DNA from: an uncultured Atopobium sp.
GTDB taxonomy: Bacteria; Actinomycetota; Coriobacteriia; Coriobacteriales; Atopobiaceae
DNA: 64,000 bases
Direction of reading: 5' to 3'
Assembly: GCA_938045565.1 (NCBI GenBank)
Contig: CALIAZ010000046.1
Location: 10,223-74,222, forward strand
Shown: one piece after another, positions 52,765 through 60,012 of the stretch
How the letters are laid out: every line of letters starts with the position of its first letter
Position numbering within the stretch: the stretch's first letter is position 1
Notes under the pieces: model-generated
What the model was told of the DNA's origin: nothing
Seen by the model: only the letters and a program-made list of their open reading frames with translations
Databases searched by the model: none
Program-made: the position numbers and the translations under genes

Positions 52765-53445
52765 ATGGAAGACTACAAGCGCGAATTTATTGAGTTTATG
52801 GTCCAGAGCAACGTACTTAAATTTGGTGATTTTACGCTTAAGAGTGGTCGCAAATCTCCTTTCTTCATGAACGCAGGCGCCTATGTCACTGGCGAGCAGC
52901 TCCACAAGCTGGGTCTTTATTACGCTCGCGCTATTCACGACAACTTTGGCCTGGATTTTGACGTAGTCTTTGGTCCCGCTTACAAGGGCATTCCCCTTTC
53001 CGTTATCACTGCAATGGGCATCAATGAGCTCTATGGCAAGCAGGTTCAGTACTGCTCCAACAGAAAAGAAGCAAAAGATCACGGCGCCGATGCCGGCATG
53101 CTTTTAGGAGCAGAGCTCAAAGACGGACAGAGAGTGGTCATGGTTGAAGACGTCACCACGTCTGGCAAGTCTATTGAAGAGACCTATCCTCTGATTACCT
53201 CTCTTGCAAATATTGAGGTAGTTGGCCTTATTGTCTCGCTCAACCGTATGGAAGTTGGCAAGGGCGGAAAAGTTGCAGCTCTCCAGGAAGTCTCCGAGCG
53301 CTGGGGCATGCCAACTGCAGCTATTGTCTCCATGGACGAGGTTACCGAGGCTCTTTACAACAACGAGGTTGACGGCAAGGTTATTATCGACGACACCTTA
53401 AAGAGCTCCATTGATGCCTACTACCAGCAATACGGCGTTAAATAA
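52765..53445 (+). CDS. pyrE: Orotate phosphoribosyltransferase
   Basis: A 226-residue enzyme that joins orotate to PRPP in UMP synthesis. The PRPP-binding motif VVMVEDVTTSGKS is at about residues 131-143, and the N-terminal FTLKSGRKSPFFMNAG is the orotate/PRPP contact segment (about 27-42). The fold and length suit the bacterial family with the extended C-terminus. AAAGGAG lies 7 bp before the ATG. It stands away from other pyrimidine genes; a LysR gene follows 33 bp later in the same direction. Confidence 0.96.
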   Translation: MEDYKREFIEFMVQSNVLKFGDFTLKSGRKSPFFMNAGAYVTGEQLHKLGLYYARAIHDNFGLDFDVVFGPAYKGIPLSVITAMGINELYGKQVQYCSNRKEAKDHGADAGMLLGAELKDGQRVVMVEDVTTSGKSIEETYPLITSLANIEVVGLIVSLNRMEVGKGGKVAALQEVSERWGMPTAAIVSMDEVTEALYNNEVDGKVIIDDTLKSSIDAYYQQYGVK

Positions 53446-53478
53446 GGCGAGAAAACCCTCTGCGTAGAAACCTGACTT

Positions 53479-54393
53479 ATGACTCTAACTCAACTCAAAT
53501 ACGTTCTTGCTATTGCTAAGGCAGGCACTATTAACGCCGCGGCTAAACAGCTCTTTATCTCGCAGCCTACCCTAAGTAGTGCAGTTAAAGAGCTTGAAGC
53601 CGAGCTGGGAATCTCCCTTTTTAACAGGACCAGCAAGGGCGTTGAGCCTACCGCAGACGGCGAGGAGTTTTTGAGTTACGCTAGGCAGGTTGTCATGCAG
53701 ACTGACCTCATTGAAGAGCGCTATCTGGGTACCGCCCCCACCAAACAGCGCTTCTGCGTTTCTTGCCAGCACTATTCCTTTGCCGTTGAGGCCTTTGTCA
53801 ACCTGATTAAAGAGCACGGCGGCTCAAAGTACGATTTCCGTATCAGAGAGACACAAACATACGAGATTATCGAAGACGTCTCCAAGCTGAGAAGTGAGGT
53901 AGGCGTCCTCTATCTCAACTCGTTCAACGAGCGTGTTATTAGAAAAACATTGCAGGACCAGGGCTTGGTTTTCTCGCCATTGTTTAAATGCAAGCCAAGC
54001 GTCTTTGTGGGAAAAGATAACCCACTGGCAAAGCGCTCCTCGGTAACGCTCAACGATCTTGCCCCCTACCCTCGCCTTTCTTACGAGCAGGGCGAGCACA
54101 ACGCGTTCTATTTCTCCGAGGAGCTTCTGGCAACACTTGATCGCGATAAGGACATCATGGTCCGAGACCGCGCTACCATCTTCAACCTGATTATTGGCCT
54201 GAACGGCTATACCATCAGCACTGGTCTTATTAATGAGGAGCTCAACGGCCCAAACATTGTTGCAGTTCCTCTGGCTGTTGATGACTACATGGAAGTTGGT
54301 TACGTCACACACGACGAGAAGAGCCTCTCGCCCTTTGGTGAGCTCTACATCGACGCGCTCAAGCGCTGTTGCCAAGCAGTTACGTGGGTGTAG
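53479..54393 (+). CDS. LysR-family transcriptional regulator
   Basis: A 304-residue regulator with the N-terminal winged helix-turn-helix (MTLTQLKYVLAIAKAGTINA, AAKQLFISQPTLSSAVKELE, residues 1-60) and a substrate-binding-like effector domain (about 90-300). CysB/YwfK-like length. It follows pyrE by 33 bp and may be co-transcribed, though the gap contains one GGCGAGAA copy and no clear ribosome site. Its ligand and target are unknown. Confidence 0.9.
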   Translation: MTLTQLKYVLAIAKAGTINAAAKQLFISQPTLSSAVKELEAELGISLFNRTSKGVEPTADGEEFLSYARQVVMQTDLIEERYLGTAPTKQRFCVSCQHYSFAVEAFVNLIKEHGGSKYDFRIRETQTYEIIEDVSKLRSEVGVLYLNSFNERVIRKTLQDQGLVFSPLFKCKPSVFVGKDNPLAKRSSVTLNDLAPYPRLSYEQGEHNAFYFSEELLATLDRDKDIMVRDRATIFNLIIGLNGYTISTGLINEELNGPNIVAVPLAVDDYMEVGYVTHDEKSLSPFGELYIDALKRCCQAVTWV

Positions 54394-54699
54394 AGGATTT
54401 ATAAAGAAGTAAGTTGTTTTAAGCGTTCTTTATGCTTTATTAACTAAATTGAAAGCTGCCCATCTGTGTCGATTCTTTTTAATAAATAACGGTCATTGAA
54501 TATGTTATTTATTAACCGATAAAAAGATACCGTTCACAGTAAAAGACGTAACAATGATGCCTATAGGAATAGAATTAAGGTAAGAGAGTCGGCAACTACT
54601 CCTCTACAGCAATAGGCTAAAGACCGAAGAAAAACATAGTAAAGAATACACGGACTCTCGACTCATGAATTGGATTTTTAAGGTCGTCTGGGGTTTATT
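54394..54699. other. AT-rich regulatory region before the ABC operon, with a 12-bp inverted repeat
   Basis: 306 bp without a credible gene. TTAATAAATAAC (54479-54490) and GTTATTTATTAA (54504-54515) form a perfect 12-bp dyad with a 13-base spacer. GAGAGTC (54584-54590) and GACTCTC (54653-54659) could close a larger loop just before the first gene. Base composition changes abruptly here relative to the LysR gene. These are candidate operator and leader structures for the downstream operon. Confidence 0.45.
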
Positions 54700-55449
54700 A
54701 TGTTTTCTCATGATTCTAGAAACTTAAGCTTAAAAACAAATAAGCTCCCCCAACAGGCTCGTTCTTTGGCAGTAGTGATTGCTTGTATCGTCATTGCCGG
54801 CGTGCTTTATTTTTATAGTCTTGCCCAAAAACAGGCTCAGCAAGAACTCTTTGCGCAACAAGTTATGCAAAAACAAAACGAAGCCTCGGAAACTTATAAA
54901 ATTGGCGATGTTGTACAACTAACTGGACTTGATCAAGAAGAAGGTAATCCAGTTGAGACTTCTTTTGGGGCTGATCTACCATGGGTTGGCACAATTGAAG
55001 TAACGGTAACAGACGTAATCCTTTGTCATTCTATAGACGAGGCAGGTTTTACCTCTGGAGCACTTAACAATCCATTAACACCAGAAAATGCAGATAGCTT
55101 GTATCTAGTCTATACGCTTCATTTTAAAAACATAGACGCCGTTCAAAAACACACCCCAAATGGTCCGGACTATATATTACTTACTAGTTACTCAATTAAT
55201 GCTGAGGGGCATAATATTTTCATGTCCCAAATTACACCTGAAAATGCCCGAATTGACAATTCGGATACTGATAAAACTAAAGGGTATTTTTGGATTAATG
55301 CAGGGGATGAATGTGACGTCAAACTTGCTTTTGCGCTATCTCCAGAAGAACTGAGAGATGTTACTTCTATTCATCTGGCAAATATGGGAGGAATTTATTC
55401 AAACGCAAAGTTAGTTGATATACAGTCTGCATTAAAAAGTGATAAGTAG
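54700..55449 (+). CDS. Membrane-anchored extracytoplasmic protein of the ABC operon
   Basis: A 249-residue protein with one N-terminal membrane helix (about residues 20-43, ARSLAVVIACIVIAGVLYFY) and an extracytoplasmic, probably beta-rich domain (about 65-240; GTIEVTVTDVILCHSIDEAG). The layout resembles DUF4352- or DUF5028-like proteins that accompany ABC exporters. GGGG lies 6-7 bp before the ATG. First gene of a six-gene AT-rich operon; its stop is next to the following start. The fold is not certain. Confidence 0.65.
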   Translation: MFSHDSRNLSLKTNKLPQQARSLAVVIACIVIAGVLYFYSLAQKQAQQELFAQQVMQKQNEASETYKIGDVVQLTGLDQEEGNPVETSFGADLPWVGTIEVTVTDVILCHSIDEAGFTSGALNNPLTPENADSLYLVYTLHFKNIDAVQKHTPNGPDYILLTSYSINAEGHNIFMSQITPENARIDNSDTDKTKGYFWINAGDECDVKLAFALSPEELRDVTSIHLANMGGIYSNAKLVDIQSALKSDK

Positions 55450-55458
55450 GTGCTTGCT

Positions 55459-56346
55459 ATGAATTCATTGTTCAAGTCTGAATTTAAGCGACAGCTTACC
55501 TATAACCCATTATTTTGGGCATGTGTTGCAATTGGCGCCTGTATTGCAATACTTGCCGCTTGGATTGAAATACAAATTGAATTAAATACCTTAGAGGCAA
55601 CTCTTCAACAGGGAGATCATCTTTCCTATAACACTTTGCTTTCTGTCATTTCTGCTTATACTGCTTGGATTCCCACACGAATCGGAGATTTTTACAGTGG
55701 ACTGTATTATCTCTTATGGCCGCTCTTGGCAACCATTCCAGCCGCTTGGATTCTAAGTAACGATTCAAAAGAAGGGGTACTGGAACAGCAATGTCTTAGA
55801 ATTAGAAAAGCTAGTGTTATCAGGATAAAACTATATGTAAGCTTTATTTCTGGAGGTATTTGCTCTGCTCTGCCTCTTGTCCTAAATTTTTTAGCTGCAA
55901 TCTGTTTCTTACCGTTGTCCACACCAAAAATTTACGATGAGATATATACCGCAGTCCCAATGAACTCTTTATTCTCAGGACTCTTTTATAACTCTCCTCT
56001 TGCTTATGTCATTATTTTATCCGTATTAACCTTCATGATTGGAGGGTTATTTTCCTGTACCGTTTCTCTTTTTGCAAGTTTAACCAAGACCACATTTCAA
56101 GCTATTTTTGTTTCTTATTTCCTACTTCACCTATTAGCGTTCTTAGGTTCACAATTTTCAGCGATTCTTTCCTCTGCTCAATTAAGAGAAGTAGGACAAA
56201 ATGCATTCATTAAGTTGAATTTCTTTCAATTAATAAGTTCCGAATATGCTCCAACAAAACTTGGATTTTATTGCTTCTGTTTTGTTTTGCTATTACTGGT
56301 AATCTTCATTTCTTACAAAAAGACTTGTAGAAGTGATTTGCTATGA
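55459..56346 (+). CDS. ABC-transporter-type membrane protein, permease 1
   Basis: A 295-residue protein with about six membrane helices and the shape of an ABC-2-type permease: short cytoplasmic N-terminus (SLFKSEFKRQLTYNPLFWAC), first helix at about 18-38, a large loop, then helices from about residue 75. ATG at 55459 with AGGTG upstream is preferred over GTG at 55450. The stop overlaps the next start (ATGA). It presumably pairs with the ATPase encoded three genes downstream. Confidence 0.65.
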   Translation: MNSLFKSEFKRQLTYNPLFWACVAIGACIAILAAWIEIQIELNTLEATLQQGDHLSYNTLLSVISAYTAWIPTRIGDFYSGLYYLLWPLLATIPAAWILSNDSKEGVLEQQCLRIRKASVIRIKLYVSFISGGICSALPLVLNFLAAICFLPLSTPKIYDEIYTAVPMNSLFSGLFYNSPLAYVIILSVLTFMIGGLFSCTVSLFASLTKTTFQAIFVSYFLLHLLAFLGSQFSAILSSAQLREVGQNAFIKLNFFQLISSEYAPTKLGFYCFCFVLLLLVIFISYKKTCRSDLL

Positions 56347-57161
56347 AACATCAAATTTCAAGGAACTTCACTCAGCTTTTTGATATGCATAAAAATCTTC
56401 TGGCAGCGCTTTTTGCGATGTTGTTATCTTGCACAGCGTTTATTTCTTCTTTTGCACAATTCGGCTTAATTACACAAAGAGGATATTCATTTTCTTTAGG
56501 TGATTTGATTATCGCAACATTTTTCGGATCTGCCCACACGTTCTCTATAGAATGGACCGCACTCTGCATCTCTTTTCTTCTTATAATCATTATTTCAAGC
56601 TCAGACAAGAATGAACATTTTTCTATTCAACGCATAATGAGATTTGAGAAGAAAACTAGATATTGGATTTATAGCTATATAAATATAATCGCATCTTGTC
56701 TCGTTTTGATTGCCATCTATATAATGACATACGTTGTTTTACTTATTTGTACAGGCAACAGCCTTGCTATCGCTACACTAAATGTAGATATCTTCATTAA
56801 CCATACCGTTCAAGCTAGTACAGAATTTTCACTCACAGCCTCAGAAGTATTAGTCCTTCTCGGCATTTATTATCTTGGTCTCTTGTTCTTTTGCTCTTTT
56901 TACAAAGTAATGGAACTCTATACTCACAATTCACTAGCTATATTACTAAGCGTAGCACTACTAGTTTTAGGAGAGTTTTTTCCTGAGCTTCCATTCCCCT
57001 CTACATTAATGACTTTTTCGAGACTTCTTCCTTTTAATCCAGAAGGATATAGCCCTGTCTATGCAACTTTATATTTTCTTGTTGGAATCATTTTCTTAAA
57101 CATTTTTGGCCTCATCGGAACTAAAAATGCAGAGTTTGGCGGTCATTATGAGAAACTCTAA
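56343..57161 (+). CDS. ABC-transporter-type membrane protein, permease 2
   Basis: A 272-residue protein with about six membrane helices, for example LLAALFAMLLSCTAFISSFA and VLVLLGIYYLGLLFFCSFYK. It has no recognised conserved motif. The position in the operon and topology suggest an ABC-2-type permease subunit. Overlaps both neighbours: 4 bp with the preceding gene and about 14 bp with the following gene. Confidence 0.65.
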   Translation: MKHQISRNFTQLFDMHKNLLAALFAMLLSCTAFISSFAQFGLITQRGYSFSLGDLIIATFFGSAHTFSIEWTALCISFLLIIIISSSDKNEHFSIQRIMRFEKKTRYWIYSYINIIASCLVLIAIYIMTYVVLLICTGNSLAIATLNVDIFINHTVQASTEFSLTASEVLVLLGIYYLGLLFFCSFYKVMELYTHNSLAILLSVALLVLGEFFPELPFPSTLMTFSRLLPFNPEGYSPVYATLYFLVGIIFLNIFGLIGTKNAEFGGHYEKL

Positions 57162-58011
57162 AGTAATTCCTTTTGGCCCCTTTATCTATTCATTACGTGG
57201 TCCATTTTGTATCTGTACCATCTTAATGGTACTTATCGTTGCTACATCTCTTGTAGTGTTCAATCGCTCAGCAACAAGTAATCCAACATTTGCAGATAAC
57301 GTATCAAGTCTATTTGCTGGAATGCCACAGATATCACAAAGCATTTCTTCAAATGCTGCTATGCCAAAAATTAAAGTTCCTTTTGCCTGGTTAATACTTG
57401 TTTTACTTCCCCATCTAATGTGTTTCCTGGCAGTCTCTAGGGCACTAAGAAAAGATATGTATCTTGTTATGTCTTCCTCAAAGAGTTTCTATCCAATTCT
57501 TCTAACAGTAAGTTGTGTGACAGCAACTGGGCTTTATTGGATAATAGCGGGAGTTGTAATCCTCTTATTTACACTGCTTCACGGTGGAGAAATTCTATCA
57601 ACTACGACATTAAGCTTAGAAATTCTCGAAGGTTTTGACGCCTCAACATTACCTGCAAATACGGTAAGTATTGTCCCATTGATGGGATCTCTATTCATTA
57701 CTTCACTATCTCTTATAACGCTTCAATGTTCAGCAGGATTATTTATTAAAGAATGGCCTCCTCTCTTTTTAATAATTTCTTGGATAGTTTCCTCAATTTT
57801 CAAATTACATCCCATCCTTATTGGCAACTACATGATGTTTTCTCGAAGTTCTCTCTATATTGATTCAGCTAGCAGGGAAATCGTTGAAGGTAACCTCTGT
57901 GCAGGAGTCAATCCATTCTGCACGTTAGTTTTTTGTATTGGCTCACTAGGTATTTTTCTTTATCTGTCTCTTTTACGCTTTAAGAACATTGATCAGTTTG
58001 GCGGTGAGTAA
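57148..58011 (+). CDS. ABC-transporter-type membrane protein, permease 3
   Basis: A 287-residue protein with about six membrane helices and a substantial loop between the first and second (about residues 40-85). No family is recognised; by context it is a third permease-like subunit. The start at 57148 (MRNSKVIPFGPFIYSLRG) is a choice among three in-frame ATG codons, the others at 57106 and 57127; none has a strong ribosome site. It ends 2 bp before the ATPase gene. Confidence 0.6.
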   Translation: MRNSKVIPFGPFIYSLRGPFCICTILMVLIVATSLVVFNRSATSNPTFADNVSSLFAGMPQISQSISSNAAMPKIKVPFAWLILVLLPHLMCFLAVSRALRKDMYLVMSSSKSFYPILLTVSCVTATGLYWIIAGVVILLFTLLHGGEILSTTTLSLEILEGFDASTLPANTVSIVPLMGSLFITSLSLITLQCSAGLFIKEWPPLFLIISWIVSSIFKLHPILIGNYMMFSRSSLYIDSASREIVEGNLCAGVNPFCTLVFCIGSLGIFLYLSLLRFKNIDQFGGE

Positions 58012-58013
58012 AC

Positions 58014-58673
58014 ATGTCGTACATTTCAGTTGAACATCTAACAAAGGAAATCGGAAACGATACTGTTCTCAAGGATGTCTCATTGTCCCTAGAAAAGAGA
58101 AAGATAATTGGTCTCGAAGGCCAAAACGGCTCTGGTAAAACAATGCTTATGCGAGCGGTCTGTGGTCTTATTAAACCTACCCAAGGATACGTTTCTATTG
58201 AAAACAAAAAGCTCTGGGATGATATAGATTTTCCACCAAGTGTTGGTCTGCTCCTAGAAAAACCGGCACTTCTCAGCTCATATAGCGGTCGTAAGAACCT
58301 AGAGATTCTCTCGTCAATAAAACAAATTGCGTCTGAGCAAGATATTGATGCTGCAATTGAAAAAGTAGGACTTGATCCTAAAGACAAAAGACCTGTTAGA
58401 AAGTACTCCCTAGGCATGAAGCAACGCTTAGGAATTGCCATGGCGTTTTTTGAGCAGCCAGATTTAATTATTCTTGACGAGCCAACAAATGCCCTTGATG
58501 AAGACGGTGTCCATATGCTCACGGAACTCATTGTTGAACAAAGAGATAGAGGCGCAACACTTCTCATCTCAAGTCATGATGCTGAATTCTTAGAGGTTGT
58601 CTGTGATGTAATTTACAAAATGAAGCTCGGTAAAATTGTCGAGAAAATCGACGTGCAAAGACGTACATCATGA
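58014..58673 (+). CDS. ABC transporter ATP-binding protein
   Basis: A 219-residue ATPase. Walker A GQNGSGKT is at about residues 36-43, the signature YSLGMKQRLGIAMAF at about 130-144 (SLGMK variant of LSGGQ, typical of bacitracin/lantibiotic-type exporters) and Walker B with LIILDEPTNALDEDG near 151-165, followed by the switch His in LISSHDAEF. The SLGMKQRL signature and ABC-2-like partners point to a BcrA/CcmA-group exporter of peptides or lipids. It overlaps the next gene by 4 bp. Confidence 0.9.
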   Translation: MSYISVEHLTKEIGNDTVLKDVSLSLEKRKIIGLEGQNGSGKTMLMRAVCGLIKPTQGYVSIENKKLWDDIDFPPSVGLLLEKPALLSSYSGRKNLEILSSIKQIASEQDIDAAIEKVGLDPKDKRPVRKYSLGMKQRLGIAMAFFEQPDLIILDEPTNALDEDGVHMLTELIVEQRDRGATLLISSHDAEFLEVVCDVIYKMKLGKIVEKIDVQRRTS

Positions 58674-59296
58674 AACTGAAAAGCAAACTACCATTATTCG
58701 CAATTGCCATAAGCTTTGTACTGGTTTGTGCTCTTGGCTACAGAGTTTGGTGGGTAAACACCCATGCACTAACTATCCCCGAAGAGATTTATCAAATGGG
58801 AGAATGGGTCCCTCTTGACGGAAATTTTCATTATTCGTCTTCTGAGAATACAAAGGGATATTCAATACGAATAACTGAAATTGCCCTAACCACATATAAC
58901 GGTTACCTGGAAAAACATGGTATTACACCACAACAACCCAATACTCATGGCAATCAAACAAGTGTGATAGATGTCACTATAGAAGTTAAAAATGATAGAG
59001 AAGAGACTGACCCCATAGGTGGAATAGATTTTCTCGGCACAATTTTAATTCCACAAGCCAACAACACCTATTACATTTGCGATTTAGGAAATGAAAATTC
59101 CCTTTGGCCGCTTGTCCAGCCAAATATAACCACTTCGCGAATTGCTATCAAACCGCACACTTCATATGTTCTTCATGTGCCTTATGTAGTAAATCTCATA
59201 GGAGAGGAAATCTATAGAAATCCGATTACTGACACGACGTTTGATTTACTTGTTTCTCGTTTGCCTGTAGAAAAACGAATTCGAGTGTCTTTGTAG
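58670..59296 (+). CDS. Membrane-anchored accessory protein of the ABC operon (DUF5028-like)
   Basis: A 208-residue protein with one N-terminal membrane helix (about residues 8-28) and an extracytoplasmic beta-rich domain. The layout, with GEWVPLDGNFHYSSSENTKGYSIRI near the start of the domain, resembles DUF5028 proteins that sit beside ABC exporters in Gram-positive genomes; this similarity is judged by eye. With the first gene it brackets the transporter, so both may help substrate capture or self-protection on the outer face. Last gene of the operon. Confidence 0.65.
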   Translation: MKLKSKLPLFAIAISFVLVCALGYRVWWVNTHALTIPEEIYQMGEWVPLDGNFHYSSSENTKGYSIRITEIALTTYNGYLEKHGITPQQPNTHGNQTSVIDVTIEVKNDREETDPIGGIDFLGTILIPQANNTYYICDLGNENSLWPLVQPNITTSRIAIKPHTSYVLHVPYVVNLIGEEIYRNPITDTTFDLLVSRLPVEKRIRVSL

Positions 59297-59420
59297 CAAT
59301 TCTTACCACTCCCACTACAGATCGTGCCACCCCTCCCACTACGGATGAATGGATTGTTAGCTGCCTCCCAGTTTGCGCTAAAATAATACCTTACGTTTTT
59401 GAAACGCAAAGGGAGGCATC

Positions 59421-60005
59421 ATGGGTCTTAAGTATGAAACCGCACGATATGAGGCATCATACGGAGCAATTTCACAACTTCCTTCTCCAGAGACTCCAGA
59501 GGTGGCTTTTGTGGGCCGCTCAAACGTGGGTAAGTCTTCCCTCTTAAATAAACTTATTGGTCGAAAGCAACTTGCACGAGTTTCAAGCGTCCCAGGTAAA
59601 ACTGCAAATATCAACTTCTTTGACGTTGATGGCGTCAAATTTGTTGACTTGCCTGGATACGGATTTGCACGGGTTTCTCGCCAAGAAAAGCAGCGCTGGG
59701 CAGACCTCATTGGCGGCTACTTTGAGCAAGAGCGCAGCTTTAACCTGGTTATTAGCCTTGTTGACATCAGACACGAGGCACAAAAGCTCGACCTGCAGAT
59801 GATCAACTTTCTTCAAGAGGCTGAGTTTCCCTTTGTAGTTGCGTTTACCAAGGCAGACAAGATTGCGCGCGGCAAGCAAAATCAAGCCGCAGCAGCCCTG
59901 CGCAAGGCATTTCACATTACCCCTGAACAGACCATTATTACCTCATCCGAGACCGGTCTGGGCATTGACGAGTTGCGCCGCCGCATCGAAGACGCAACTA
60001 TCTAG
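59421..60005 (+). CDS. engB: Ribosome biogenesis GTPase YihA/YsxC (EngB)
   Basis: A 194-residue GTPase needed for late assembly of the large ribosomal subunit. G1 GRSNVGKSSL is at about residues 32-41, the G3 segment DLPGYGFA near 75-82, G4 TKADK near 147-151 and G5 in TSSETGLG near 175. Family-specific switch VSSVPGKTANINFF is present. Its stop is 8 bp before the helD start, so the two are probably co-transcribed. Confidence 0.96.
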   Translation: MGLKYETARYEASYGAISQLPSPETPEVAFVGRSNVGKSSLLNKLIGRKQLARVSSVPGKTANINFFDVDGVKFVDLPGYGFARVSRQEKQRWADLIGGYFEQERSFNLVISLVDIRHEAQKLDLQMINFLQEAEFPFVVAFTKADKIARGKQNQAAAALRKAFHITPEQTIITSSETGLGIDELRRRIEDATI

Positions 60006-60012
60006 GAGCATC

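Noticed and set aside
54665..54727. A 20-codon hydrophobic micro-ORF (MNWIFKVVWGLLCFLMILET) before the ABC operon
   Set aside because: It has no ribosome site and overlaps the first operon gene by 28 bp. It could be a peptide gene, but the support is too thin to list it.
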